From Luminiphilus sp. (GTDB taxonomy: Bacteria > Pseudomonadota > Gammaproteobacteria > Pseudomonadales > Halieaceae), in NCBI GenBank assembly GCA_028117185.1, contig JAOHHD010000009.1, forward strand, positions 1-47,036: a DNA stretch of 47,036 bases. Direction: 5' to 3'. A program made the translations under genes and the position numbers. Under the pieces are notes generated by a model. The model was not told where the DNA came from and searched no databases. It saw only the letters and a program-made list of their open reading frames with translations. The first letter of the stretch is position 1. Each line of letters opens with the position of its first letter. Shown here piece after piece: positions 26,410 through 35,200 of this stretch.

Positions 26410-27936
26410 TTAGGAATGCGCCTGACGTAATAGGAATTTCTGTACTTTGCCGGTGCTATTGCGCGGCAGTGCGTCGGTATGGGTTATTTGCTGCGGCCAT
26501 TTAAACCGCGCCAGCGCGCTTTCGCAAAGCGCATGCACCGAAGCCAAAGACACCGTCTCGCCGCTTAGGCTGGCAATGACCGCGCAACCGACTTCTCCCC
26601 ACTTTGCGTCTGGTACGCCAATCACGGCGACTTCGCGGATATCGGGGTGTGCCATGAGAATAGATTCGACCTCTGCGGGATACACGTTTTCACCACCGGA
26701 GATATACATATCCTTGATGCGGTCTTCTACCGATAACCGCCCAGTCTCGTCTTTTCGCCCAATGTCGCCTGACTTGAGCCAGTCACCGACAAAAGCCTCC
26801 TCAGTGGCATCGGGACGATTCCAATAACCCGGCGTGACCGAGGCCCCTCGCATCCAGATTTCACCTAACTCCCCGGGGCTTGCCTCTTGGGTCTCCGATG
26901 TCATGACCTTGAGTTCGCCATAGGGGAGGGCGCGACCGGCATATCCCATATGCTCCGGCAGATCGGCTTTCTGAGCTATGCAAACGACGCCGCCCGTTTC
27001 GGTCATGCCATAGACTTCTTGCAGCAAAATACCGCGTTGCTGCCAGTCTTTTAGCATCGGTTCGGGCACCGACTCTGCGCCGGTGGCAGCGACTCTGATT
27101 CGACTTAACTCGGTGCGCTCGATGTCGGGAGCAAGCGACATGGCGCTCCACATCGCCGGTACGCCGCCGATATTGGTAATGCCCAACTCGGTATCGCCGA
27201 TGGCGGCCAACATCGCGGCGGGATCAAAACTTTTCATCATCAGGTAGGGAATGCCGAACTTCATTGTCATGAGCACGAATTGCATGCCACCAATGTGGAA
27301 CAGGGGCATTACGTTCAGCGCCCTTGTGTTGGGGCTGGCTTCGCTGGGTTGCAGTAGATTGAGTGCCGACGCCAACATCATGCGATGGGTGTAGATCACC
27401 CCCTTGGGTTTGCCAGTGGTGCCAGAGGAATACATGATCATCGACAGGGTGTCGCCATTGGCAGGGACTGCTTGCAACGCTGATTCGTTGGTCATCATGC
27501 ACCTTTCGTAGGCGCTATCGCGACCATCGAGTGTGGTTTCGATGGTGAGATGAGGCATCGCATTGGCATCGATATCGCCAATGACCGCTTCAAATGCCTG
27601 ATCATAAAAGACCGCTGTTGGCGCGCAATCCCCGAGGATATAGGTGAGCTCTGATGCCGTCAGGCGGAAATTGAGGGGGACATAAATAGCCCCTATGCGG
27701 ATAGCCGCAAAGAATATTTCAATGACATCTGAGCTATTGAGTCCCAAATAGGCAATACGATCGCCTGGCGCGATACCTTCATGGATCAACCGGTGCGCCA
27801 GCGCATCGACGCGATCATTTAATTGTTGCCAGGTGAACGATCGCTCAGCTGAAAGATCATGAACGGCGAGTTGATCGGGCTTTATGCGAATTTGTTGATG
27901 CAGCCAATCGGTATAAAGTGGGTCGGCAATTGTCAT
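26410..27936 (-). CDS. AMP-forming acyl-CoA synthetase / ligase
   Basis: 508 residues from ATG 27936. ANL superfamily enzyme that activates a carboxylic acid as acyl-AMP and then forms acyl-CoA. The P-loop is IMYSSGTTGKPKG at about 170. Motif A5 (EVYGMTETGGV), the hinge/A7 region (WLKSGDIGRKDETG) and the C-terminal A10 lysine (PRNSTGKVQK) are present. It resembles the medium/long-chain fatty acid or aryl-acid ligases. It is convergent with alaS (21-bp gap) and divergent from lysC, and is probably an insertion into the conserved alaS-lysC order. It might activate an acid from the catabolic cluster, but no shared operator site is visible at its promoter. Confidence 0.9.
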   Translation of the reverse strand: MTIADPLYTDWLHQQIRIKPDQLAVHDLSAERSFTWQQLNDRVDALAHRLIHEGIAPGDRIAYLGLNSSDVIEIFFAAIRIGAIYVPLNFRLTASELTYILGDCAPTAVFYDQAFEAVIGDIDANAMPHLTIETTLDGRDSAYERCMMTNESALQAVPANGDTLSMIMYSSGTTGKPKGVIYTHRMMLASALNLLQPSEASPNTRALNVMPLFHIGGMQFVLMTMKFGIPYLMMKSFDPAAMLAAIGDTELGITNIGGVPAMWSAMSLAPDIERTELSRIRVAATGAESVPEPMLKDWQQRGILLQEVYGMTETGGVVCIAQKADLPEHMGYAGRALPYGELKVMTSETQEASPGELGEIWMRGASVTPGYWNRPDATEEAFVGDWLKSGDIGRKDETGRLSVEDRIKDMYISGGENVYPAEVESILMAHPDIREVAVIGVPDAKWGEVGCAVIASLSGETVSLASVHALCESALARFKWPQQITHTDALPRNSTGKVQKFLLRQAHS

Positions 27937-28072
27937 GGTCCAAACACTTATCACTACACTGGCAATAGCCTAGAGGATCGGGGCAAAGCTTGCCACTATG
28001 ACCATTCCTAGTTCTCAGCGAGCGCTGAATCGTGTTTAATGTCGCCTCTTATTTATACGCACACTCCGCACT

Positions 28073-29314
28073 ATGGCGCTCATTGTCCAGAAATACGGTG
28101 GCACATCGGTCGGTTCGGTAGAGCGGATCGGATTGGTGGCAGATCGAGTGGCTCGCTTTAAAAGCGAGGGCCACGATGTGGTGGTGGTCGTCTCCGCAAT
28201 GTCGGGCGAGACCAATCGGTTGCTGGGTCTGGCACACGCAGTTCAGGCTAACCCCGCACCGAGAGAGCTGGATGCGCTGCTGAGCACAGGCGAAAAGGTC
28301 ACCACTGCCTTGCTGAGTATGGCGCTGAGTGAGCGTGATATCCCTGCCCGCTCCTTCAGCGGCAATCAGGTCGGTATCTTGACTGATAGTGCGCATAACA
28401 AGGCGCGCATTCAGGATATTCAAATAGATACACTAAAAACCGAACTCGAGAATGGCGGTGTTCCCGTGGTTGCCGGATTCCAAGGTGTTGACCTGCAAGG
28501 TAATGTCACCACATTGGGTCGAGGGGGGTCTGATACCACCGCTGTGGCACTGGCCGCGGCCTTGGAGGCGGAAGAGTGCCAGATCTATACCGATGTTGAT
28601 GGCGTTTACACCACTGACCCTCGGATGGTCGACGGCGCAAAGCGCTTAGAGCACATTACGTTTGAAGAAATGCTCGAGATGTCGAGCATGGGTTCGAAGG
28701 TGTTGCAGATACGCGCCGTAGAGTTTGCAGGTAAGTATAAGGTCCCTCTTAGGGTGCTGAGCAGTTTTGAGGAAGGTCCGGGTACACTGATTACAACTGA
28801 GGAGAGTGCCTCCATGGAAGCGCCTGTGATTGCGGGAATTGCGTTTAACCGAGATGAAGCCAAATTGACGGTCATGGGTGTTCCCGATAACCCCGGGATG
28901 GCGTACCGCATTTTAGGCCCTGTGGGTGAAGCGAATATTGAAGTAGACGTGATTTTACAAAATAGTCGTGGCGAACATGCGACTGACTTTACTTTCACAG
29001 TGGCGCGCGGCGATATGGAGGCAGCAGCAGCGGTGCTGACCCCCGTTGTCGCCGAATTAGGTGCGGGAGAGGTGATCTCAGATGATCATATTGCCAAGGT
29101 GTCCGTGGTGGGTGTGGGTATGCGGTCCCATTCAGGGGTCGCAGCGACCATGTTTAAGGCGTTAGCGGATGTCGGCGTGAATATTCATATGATCAGTACC
29201 TCAGAGATCAAAATCTCCGTCATTATCGAAGAAAAATATCTTGAACTGGCGGTGCGGAGCCTGCATTCTGCCTTCGGTCTTGATATGGTGGCCCAAGAAT
29301 CAGTCGATAGTTAG
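28073..29314 (+). CDS. lysC: Aspartate kinase
   Basis: 413 residues. First enzyme of the Lys/Thr/Met/diaminopimelate pathway. KYGGTSVGSVERI at the N terminus is the nucleotide-binding signature; TLGRGGSDTTAVALAA and YTDVDGVYTTDPR are the catalytic segments. Two ACT domains occupy about 260-410 (NPGMAYRILGPVGEANIEVD; GVAATMFKALADVGVNIHMIS), the usual feedback-control module. Size and layout are of the single-polypeptide lysine-sensitive type. No obvious Shine-Dalgarno precedes the ATG, suggesting a leaderless or structured leader. csrA follows after 80 bp. Confidence 0.97.
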   Translation: MALIVQKYGGTSVGSVERIGLVADRVARFKSEGHDVVVVVSAMSGETNRLLGLAHAVQANPAPRELDALLSTGEKVTTALLSMALSERDIPARSFSGNQVGILTDSAHNKARIQDIQIDTLKTELENGGVPVVAGFQGVDLQGNVTTLGRGGSDTTAVALAAALEAEECQIYTDVDGVYTTDPRMVDGAKRLEHITFEEMLEMSSMGSKVLQIRAVEFAGKYKVPLRVLSSFEEGPGTLITTEESASMEAPVIAGIAFNRDEAKLTVMGVPDNPGMAYRILGPVGEANIEVDVILQNSRGEHATDFTFTVARGDMEAAAAVLTPVVAELGAGEVISDDHIAKVSVVGVGMRSHSGVAATMFKALADVGVNIHMISTSEIKISVIIEEKYLELAVRSLHSAFGLDMVAQESVDS

Positions 29315-29394
29315 GACTGGAGCGTCGCGTTGAAGCGACTTTCTGTAGAGAGTCTGCGAGTGAAGAGCGGCTTGATTGAACAAGGATGTGAACG

Positions 29395-29583
29395 ATGCTG
29401 ATATTGACACGACGGGTGGGTGAATCCCTCATGATAGGCGACGACGTGACCATCACTGTGCTGGGTGTTAAAGGGAATCAGGTGCGCGTCGGCGTTGATG
29501 CGCCGAAAGAGGTAGCCGTGCATCGAGAAGAAATTTTGAATCGAATCGAAGAGTCAGCGGCCCAAGAAACAGGGAAAGACTAA
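29395..29583 (+). CDS. csrA: Carbon storage regulator CsrA
   Basis: 62-residue RNA-binding homodimer that binds GGA motifs near ribosome sites of target mRNAs. Canonical start [15 protein letters not shown], then [20 protein letters not shown] (RNA-binding R44-equivalent present in VHREEI). A good AAGGA site precedes the ATG. Position between lysC and tRNA-Ser(GCU) is a standard gammaproteobacterial order. Confidence 0.98.
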   Translation: MLILTRRVGESLMIGDDVTITVLGVKGNQVRVGVDAPKEVAVHREEILNRIEESAAQETGKD

Positions 29584-29654
29584 CGAATTGGTTGGCGTGC
29601 AAGATTCTCGGGGAGTAAGGCAGTAAGCCGCGGATCTTTTCACGACGAATATGG

Positions 29655-29683
29655 TTCACGTTGCACCGCAACCGTTCTAAAAT
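29655..29683 (+). promoter_or_regulatory. Promoter of tRNA-Ser
   Basis: TTCACG (29655-29660), 17 bases, TAAAAT (29678-29683), with transcription expected about 9 bases before the mature 5' end at 29699. Confidence 0.55.
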
Positions 29684-29698
29684 ACGGACGATCAATCC

Positions 29699-29789
29699 GG
29701 AGAAGTGGCCGAGTGGCTGAAGGCGCTCCCCTGCTAAGGGAGTATACGTTAATAGCGTATCGAGGGTTCGAATCCCTCCTTCTCCGCCA
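29699..29789 (+). tRNA. tRNA-Ser (anticodon GCU)
   Basis: 91 bases including an encoded CCA. Acceptor stem GGAGAAG (29699-29705) / CTTCTCC (29779-29785), discriminator G. The anticodon stem CTCCC/GGGAG encloses the loop with GCT at 29733-29735, reading AGC/AGU. A long class II variable arm (about 29743-29760, TATACG / CGTATA) and T-loop GTTCGAATC are clear. It sits at the left edge of the accessory island and is a typical integration target. Confidence 0.97.
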
Positions 29790-29931
29790 AATATCACAGT
29801 AGGCCCCAAACTCTCACAGAAAAAGGCTTTAGAGACGGCGGGTCAACGGGGCCGGATCAAAAATATCACACCTAAATATCACACTGATAGCGCAGTCCGT
29901 TTCTTGGACTGGGTTTAGCTGTGTCAGAACC

Positions 29932-29946
29932 AGCCAAACGCTTGGC
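29932..29946. repeat. 15-bp inverted repeat of the island, copy A
   Basis: AGCCAAACGCTTGGC with arms GCCAA/TTGGC, 61 bp upstream of the repeat-protein start (30007). Exact copies are at 33756 and 37582. Confidence 0.85.
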
Positions 29947-30006
29947 ACAACCAGAAAAGAGGATGTGACGTCGCCTGATTACGGTTAAGTCATGGAGGGC
30001 CAACTT

Positions 30007-30486
30007 ATGAAAAATATCTTCTTCGGTTTAGCCGCGTGGCTCAGTTTTGCAGCTTTTCCCGTCGCTGCAGACTTCGTAATAGCGGCGAAGTCTAGTTGTG
30101 CTTATGGCGCAAATTCTTACTCTTATCAGATAGGGCCCTCTGTTTTGTACTCCGATTTAAGAGTGCTCACTGGCCCCAGCGTGCTATACCCAGACATGAG
30201 GATTAGGGTCGTTTCAGATCCGTCCCTTGCATCATTGATTTTTGTGGATGACACATTACTGTCCGCGTCAGCTCGAACGTCCGTAGACATGGGCATTTGT
30301 AAACAGACCCTTTATGCGGATAAAAAAATCCAGGCAGGACCATCCGTTCTGTATCCCGATATTAGGGTGCTAGTGGGCGAGGGCGTTCTTTTCCAAGACC
30401 ACACGCTATTCTTCAGATCGGACCTGTTTACCTTGGAAGAGGCTGCAGCATTGTTCCCCGCAATCTGGAAGTTCAACGAAAATTGA
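30007..30486 (+). CDS. Secreted protein built of 13-residue repeats
   Basis: Not recognised. 159 residues from ATG 30007, which has GGAGGG upstream (the frame extends to 29992). Residues 1-21 are a signal peptide (FPVAA-D). The body contains units of 13 residues beginning GPSVLYsDlRV: 43-55, 56-68 and 111-123, followed by a degenerate unit GEGVLFQD at 124-136 and preceded by another degenerate unit at 98-110 (LYADKKIQA). Together they suggest a beta-repeat structure. Two cysteines (C31, C98) could form a disulfide. It is the first gene in the island after tRNA-Ser, with a copy of the 15-bp repeat in front. No known domain or function can be assigned. Confidence 0.75.
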   Translation: MKNIFFGLAAWLSFAAFPVAADFVIAAKSSCAYGANSYSYQIGPSVLYSDLRVLTGPSVLYPDMRIRVVSDPSLASLIFVDDTLLSASARTSVDMGICKQTLYADKKIQAGPSVLYPDIRVLVGEGVLFQDHTLFFRSDLFTLEEAAALFPAIWKFNEN

Positions 30487-30553
30487 CCCCACCGTTTTGA
30501 CAGCGAAACCTGAATTGCGCCGATTTACCCTGATTTTCTTTGGCTGTAATATC

Positions 30554-30569
30554 TAGGAACAAGTTCCTA
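30554..30569. promoter_or_regulatory. 7-bp-arm inverted repeat upstream of small secreted gene
   Basis: TAGGAAC-AA-GTTCCTA, 78 bp before the start at 30647. Possible operator; no other copy seen. Confidence 0.35.
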
Positions 30570-30646
30570 TCAGAGGTTTCACGCAACGATGTGGAAGAAG
30601 TCATCGGTTTCTCTCATCTCTTTGCCAAATTGAGGAAGAAGCGCCA

Positions 30647-31024
30647 ATGAAAACGAAACTACTAACCGCTGTGGCCGTGCTGTTGGCCTGCTCGCAGGCT
30701 TGGGCCGAGGTTGAAGTGCACTGCCCAAACAGCACTGAGACCCATTGGGTAGGTCTCATAATCGACTTTGATACCGAAGAAGTCCGCTATTCGAAAAATG
30801 GCGGAGAATACAAGGACTGCAAAGAAGCGTCTTTCAGCGAATCTGAAGCAAGGATCAAATGCTCAGTCGAAGCGGATGATCGCGGCTTCGAACGGCGTAT
30901 ATCGCTAAATTACGTCTCACGTCTTCTCAAGGTCGAGGCAGTGCCAGTAGCCGAGCCCGCACTTAGCGGTGTTGAACCCGGTCGGAAATTCGAGTGGGGC
31001 TACGTTTGCTGGGATGCAGACTGA
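30647..31024 (+). CDS. Small secreted cysteine-containing protein, unknown
   Basis: Not recognised. 125 residues with a clear signal peptide (about 20 residues, SQAWA-E). The mature part has four cysteines (VHCPN, KDCKE, IKCSV, YVCWD), consistent with two disulfides in the periplasm or outside the cell. It has GAAGAAG just before the ATG. It is the second in a run of five island genes that all encode exported products. Composition is acidic. No catalytic motif is visible. Confidence 0.7.
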   Translation: MKTKLLTAVAVLLACSQAWAEVEVHCPNSTETHWVGLIIDFDTEEVRYSKNGGEYKDCKEASFSESEARIKCSVEADDRGFERRISLNYVSRLLKVEAVPVAEPALSGVEPGRKFEWGYVCWDAD

Positions 31025-31186
31025 ATGGAGTTTCCTGCAGAAATCGCTCTAATCGGCCTAAAGGCGAGGTAAAGGGTCATCGTGATCCTCTTGGATTTGA
31101 GTAAATGTCCGGATTTTTTTTCCAAAAAGCCTGTGGGATATTAGATCTGCGTGGATTGCCAACAAGCGGAGGCGGAAATTTCGAAA

Positions 31187-32428
31187 ATGGAAGGCAAATA
31201 CATACTGATAGCTGTCCTTGGCCTCTTCCTGCTTACAGGTTGTGAACCTGGGTACATTAAGAATGGTTTTGAGTCAGAGGAAGAGATGGCTCAACTGAAT
31301 GGAATGGGGTTCGAGAAATTTGAGCACTTCCAAAACCGAGGTGGCTTTAGTGACCCTGAACGTGCCCGTGAGGCCCTAGCACAAGGGCACATGACCAACA
31401 GTCAGTACAACGGGAATCTTGTTCAGGACGTTACCGATGTATATATGGAGACTTTCATTCAACAAGATACCTCGTCTCAGGCGGTGGAGCCGCTCGACGA
31501 AGTACTCGATCTGATTTCAAGGATCGACGACCCTGAAATGCGGGATCTAAGCATCTCTAGCTACCGAAGTTTACGGCAACAGAAAGTGAGGAACGCTTAC
31601 GGTCAACTTAATCTAACTGAAGCCTTCTGTGAAGAAGATGCGCTATTAAAAGCTGAGCTCAGTGACAAGGGCCTAGAGGAGCAGTGGGAGGGCCTTGCTT
31701 GTACCGAGGAGGCCATTGCGGCGCTTGAAGGCAAGGAAGAGCGCGACGCAGAAGCCAGAGAGCGGATAGCAAAGGCTCTGGAAGCGGATAAGCAGAAAAA
31801 AGCCGCTGAAGCAGAAAAGAAATTAGTTGAAGCAAACGCTGCAGCGAATGCCTTCAAAAACCCTCAGTGGCGCCAGGTAGAGGACATCCCGAAGGAGTGG
31901 GCAAGACTCTCCGGCGACGGTCCAGAAGGTTGCGACTTCGGTGGCTCCGAGCGCAAGGCCATTTTTGAGCTGCGAGACCCAAGCACAGCGGCGGAGTACC
32001 TTTTTTTCTTTTCCCGGCTCAAGGCCGAATGGGTAGGGAAAAAAGAGGATGAGCTTACTTTCCAGGTGACGGTGGACAAAAAGTCACCCATCTGGGTAAG
32101 CGACACAAACCCCAACTTATTCATGTGGCATTCAGCGGGGTTGTCTAGACCCCAGATATACCTTGTCGAAGACGGTAGAGCACTTCGCCAGCACCCTGCA
32201 TTAGATGGAAAGCCTTTTGATGCGTGGTCCGACGAAAACTTCGGTCAAAAATTTCTGCCCAGTAGCTACAGTCGTTGGTCAGTAGACACATCCGAGACAG
32301 AGCCATTCGGGGATGAGAAATATAGGGCCTGCGCACCCAGTTCATATGCACAATGGTTGGACGCCACTTGGACAGATGAAGCCACCGGCAAGCGATATAA
32401 CTTGCGGCAGCTGCTTGGTGACGGTTAA
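31187..32428 (+). CDS. Putative lipoprotein with central coiled coil, unknown
   Basis: Not recognised. 413 residues from ATG 31187. A type II signal peptide ends in the lipobox LLTGC (C19), so the protein should be lipid-anchored; with no Asp after the cysteine (E follows), outer-membrane sorting is expected. Residues about 190-235 are rich in Ala, Glu and Lys with heptad-like spacing (coiled coil). The C-terminal half is globular, with Trp-rich segments (PQWRQVEDIPKEW, SRWSVDTSE, YAQWLDATWT). The frame extends to 31151, but that would bury the signal sequence. It follows the small secreted gene by about 160 bp. Confidence 0.75.
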   Translation: MEGKYILIAVLGLFLLTGCEPGYIKNGFESEEEMAQLNGMGFEKFEHFQNRGGFSDPERAREALAQGHMTNSQYNGNLVQDVTDVYMETFIQQDTSSQAVEPLDEVLDLISRIDDPEMRDLSISSYRSLRQQKVRNAYGQLNLTEAFCEEDALLKAELSDKGLEEQWEGLACTEEAIAALEGKEERDAEARERIAKALEADKQKKAAEAEKKLVEANAAANAFKNPQWRQVEDIPKEWARLSGDGPEGCDFGGSERKAIFELRDPSTAAEYLFFFSRLKAEWVGKKEDELTFQVTVDKKSPIWVSDTNPNLFMWHSAGLSRPQIYLVEDGRALRQHPALDGKPFDAWSDENFGQKFLPSSYSRWSVDTSETEPFGDEKYRACAPSSYAQWLDATWTDEATGKRYNLRQLLGDG

Positions 32429-32503
32429 GACCCGCGTAAGCAGTAAGTCGTGAAGAGACCGGCCCGCTTCATGGTGTAATTGACATTAATCAAGGAGAGA
32501 GTT

Positions 32504-33124
32504 GTGAGCAAATTAATCAAAGTGTTAGCCCCCTTTTTTATGCTCTCGGGGTCTTTTGTTTTAATGGGGTGCGAGTCCGATTTCGACAAGTGTATGGACG
32601 CGGAACTGCCGAGAGCTCTGGCGGAACTTCAGCCAGAAATCGAGACCGAAGAATGGAATCTTGCCCAGGCCAAGGAACTGCAACCAATATTAGAGGTTAT
32701 CCTTCAAGACGCGGGGTGGGATGACCCCCAATTTATACCGGCCCTCAATGCGGCGGGCGTCAAGGGTACCAGCAGAGAAGAGATAGTCGATTCTTTCGAA
32801 AAAGTCGGTTTACCTGACAGCATGGACAGACTTGCTCGCATCAGAGCCCACGATCTGAAGTGCTTTAACCCCGATATGTATGATGCAAGCTATCCCTACG
32901 AGCCAGACTACAGTGTCTGCCATGATGAGGCCTACGGCAGCCTAGAAAGCTTAGAGATCGAATACGGCGTTAAAGATGAGATGAGCGACGATGAACGGCA
33001 AGAATGGTCTATGTCTGGACCAGCCAGATTGACGCAACACTTCGCCGACAAGATCGAGTTGATCAAAGCAAAAGCACCCGAAAACGCGACGCTCGCGTGT
33101 AACGGGGCTGGTATCTACGAGTAA
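32504..33124 (+). CDS. Putative lipoprotein, unknown
   Basis: Not recognised. 206 residues from GTG 32504, which has AAGGAG at the right distance (a TTG at 32480 is less likely). Lipobox VLMGC with lipidated C23, followed by Glu. The mature protein is acidic and helical, with several cysteines (DKCMD, LKCFN, SVCHD, LACNG) that may form disulfides. It lies 75 bp after the other lipoprotein gene and 2-5 bp before the next small secreted gene, so it is probably in one operon with both. Confidence 0.75.
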   Translation: MSKLIKVLAPFFMLSGSFVLMGCESDFDKCMDAELPRALAELQPEIETEEWNLAQAKELQPILEVILQDAGWDDPQFIPALNAAGVKGTSREEIVDSFEKVGLPDSMDRLARIRAHDLKCFNPDMYDASYPYEPDYSVCHDEAYGSLESLEIEYGVKDEMSDDERQEWSMSGPARLTQHFADKIELIKAKAPENATLACNGAGIYE

Positions 33125-33129
33125 CGGTG

Positions 33130-33411
33130 ATGAGTCCTCCTAACCGCTTATTCACCAGCGCCTTGTTGTTGCTCATCGCGTTGTTGTCGTCGCAAAGCAC
33201 TTTTGCATTTAAAGAGTATGGATCTGGAAAATGGGTCAAGCAGATCGATTACAAATGCAACGACGACGGCTACGAGGGATCAATCCCCTTCCTTTTCGAT
33301 GCAACCCTGCAGAGAGCTATTAGTGGCGCAGAAAATCAATGCGAGATGTTCTCTGGCAACCTTGGAGTCACGATCCTTCGCGTTTACTACCACGAGGGCT
33401 GGAGTAACTAA
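33130..33411 (+). CDS. Small secreted protein, unknown
   Basis: Not recognised. 93 residues from ATG 33130 (a GTG at 33127 is in frame). A hydrophobic signal sequence ends near residue 26 (STFA-F). The mature part of about 67 residues has two cysteines (YKCND, NQCEM). It is almost contiguous with the upstream lipoprotein stop (33124), indicating translational coupling. It is the last of the five exported-protein genes. Confidence 0.65.
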   Translation: MSPPNRLFTSALLLLIALLSSQSTFAFKEYGSGKWVKQIDYKCNDDGYEGSIPFLFDATLQRAISGAENQCEMFSGNLGVTILRVYYHEGWSN

Positions 33412-33448
33412 AACGCGATTTAGCTTTGAGGCGCGGCGACCGCAAAGA

Positions 33449-33625
33449 CCGGTAGCGTTATCTGTTGGGACTGCGATGGTCTGCGCTGGTGCGGCTTGGT
33501 GGTACGAACGATATGCACCGGACAACGAGCTGCTTGAGAGCTGCCACGAGGAAGCGCAGGGCGCACCTAAGGGTCTTTGGGAGGGCGACGATCCGATGCC
33601 ACCTTGGGAGTGGCGACGAAGGTGA
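33449..33625 (+). pseudogene. C-terminal fragment of a thermonuclease (SNase) gene
   Basis: The frame ending at 33625 translates as the last part of a staphylococcal-nuclease-type domain: MVCAGAAWWYERYAPDN, a helical segment, then APKGLW and PPWEWRR, which match the C terminus of the family closely. The N-terminal two thirds, including the catalytic Arg and metal-binding Asp residues, are missing; the same frame upstream is unrelated sequence overlapping the small secreted gene. It is probably a remnant left by recombination in the island. Confidence 0.75.
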
Positions 33626-33755
33626 TCGTTTCTGATGTTCCAACGACTGCCTAGCTAGAGCATCCTAGGCAGGCGCTTAGGTGTGCCATATCACCGAATC
33701 CTACCGTCTGCCCCACGGTGCGCTAACGGGGCTACTCCTCCAGCCTGTCACCTTT

Positions 33756-33770
33756 AGCCAAACGCTTGGC
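33756..33770. repeat. 15-bp inverted repeat of the island, copy B
   Basis: AGCCAAACGCTTGGC, 97 bp upstream of the first RepA-like gene (start 33867). Exact copy of 29932 and 37582. Confidence 0.85.
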
Positions 33771-33866
33771 GCGTCTAGGCAATCAATTGGACCGCTCGTA
33801 TCCGATCATTTGTCCATCAGGGACGAACTAACGCCATGGATGGCATCACTGATCCGGAGAAATATT

Positions 33867-35189
33867 ATGAGCACTCAGCAGCGTAGCTACGATGAAGAGG
33901 TGGCTGCATGGGAGAGGGATAGCGTCATTGTTGACGACCCTAACTCCATATACCAACAGGAACCGGACTTCCCGCAGCCAAGTGAAGAAGAGCTAAAGGA
34001 TTATTACAAGCGTTTCGAGCGGGAGAGGGACTACTTTGAGAAACAGCTGATTGGCGATGCCTTTCCCTTTCGACCGCCCACTGATCAGCCGATGTTTAGA
34101 TTCAGCTCGTATCGCTCAGGCGAACCCATGGACTACGAATATATAGTCGAGGGAATGCTGAGATTCGGTCACAACGCATGGTCAGGCCCTCGTGGCGTGG
34201 GCAAAACAAGCACTTTGATACCGATGCTGTGTGCCATAGCAGGTCTGATTCCTCATTACCCGCTGCACATCAAGCTAAGACGCCAAGTGATATTAGTCAC
34301 GGAGGACGAGGAACAGGTGTGGATGGTAATTAGGGCCATGATTGCTGATGGTTACCTCAATGTTCCGGAGGAGGAGCTTAACGATTGGTTTCACGTCGCA
34401 CCCGCTTCTCGACTCACCACTAGTGAGATCATCGCTCACGCAGAGGGCCTTGAGCTAATGAAGGCGGCTAATGAACGAGCGGATGGAACTCCGTTTCCTG
34501 CGGGGCCGTTGTTGGTGATGGATACTGTGTCGGCCTGTATCGACACTGAGAACGGCTCGAGCAATGACGAGGTCGCTCGTGACGTTGAATTGATCAAGCA
34601 GAAGCTCAGATGTGCCGCAGTGTTGCTCATCGGCCATACGGCCAAGGACGCTGGCACAAAGGCTGGCCAAACTTTCCTCGGTGCTCAGGCATGGGAGGCC
34701 AACACGATTGGCGCGGTAACGCTCAGGAAGCCTGAGAATGGTGATAGGGAGTTGGTGGTACTCAAGAACCGATTCTCTGCAGACTCCCCGCGCTTCAGGA
34801 TCGTGCCCAAAACGGCACGCTTCTCAGGCAAGGATGTTCTGGGTAACGATACCGTTATTCAATGCCTCTATAACTTGATTGAACCGATGACTACAGAGCA
34901 AGTAGAAGCTGCAACGCTCGAAGAGAGGATGGCAAAAGAGGCTATAAAACTGGAGGAAGACAGTGCCACGCTTTTAGCAACTCTGGAAAAGATGCTCGCG
35001 GATACCGACTCCAATGGTGATCCGGTTCACCCGACTGGAGTTAAGCGGGGGGACCTGTATAAAGCTCTCACCGGGAAGGACGCCAGATGGAAGCCGGTCA
35101 TAGACGGTCTGGCAGATGATGAAGATAGCGAGTTGACCGTCAAAAAGGCTGGCAAAACAGAGTTCGTCAACCTCATAGTAAAGAGCTGA
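33867..35189 (+). CDS. RepA-like AAA_25 ATPase (replicative-helicase-like)
   Basis: 440 residues from ATG 33867 (GGAG upstream; the frame extends to 33681 but that segment carries the 15-bp repeat). RecA-fold ATPase of the RepA/AAA_25 type found in plasmids, satellites and integrated elements, where it unwinds DNA for replication initiation. Walker A is SGPRGVGKTS (106-115), Walker B is LLVMD (D219), and a sensor-like IGHTAKD is at about 255-261. The C-terminal about 60 residues look like a winged-helix. The 90-residue N-terminal region is acidic. It stands directly upstream of a structured, iteron-bearing non-coding region that could be its origin. It is a distant relative of the second ATPase at 37699. 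Confidence 0.82.
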   Translation: MSTQQRSYDEEVAAWERDSVIVDDPNSIYQQEPDFPQPSEEELKDYYKRFERERDYFEKQLIGDAFPFRPPTDQPMFRFSSYRSGEPMDYEYIVEGMLRFGHNAWSGPRGVGKTSTLIPMLCAIAGLIPHYPLHIKLRRQVILVTEDEEQVWMVIRAMIADGYLNVPEEELNDWFHVAPASRLTTSEIIAHAEGLELMKAANERADGTPFPAGPLLVMDTVSACIDTENGSSNDEVARDVELIKQKLRCAAVLLIGHTAKDAGTKAGQTFLGAQAWEANTIGAVTLRKPENGDRELVVLKNRFSADSPRFRIVPKTARFSGKDVLGNDTVIQCLYNLIEPMTTEQVEAATLEERMAKEAIKLEEDSATLLATLEKMLADTDSNGDPVHPTGVKRGDLYKALTGKDARWKPVIDGLADDEDSELTVKKAGKTEFVNLIVKS

Positions 35190-35200
35190 AGTCGAAAGCC

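Noticed and set aside
29468..29809. Long minus-strand frame over csrA and tRNA-Ser
   Set aside because: Translates the antisense of the tRNA and csrA; no ribosome site; a well-known false frame.
33203..33448. N-terminal part of the frame ending in the thermonuclease fragment
   Set aside because: Out of frame with, and overlapping, the small secreted gene; not nuclease-like.
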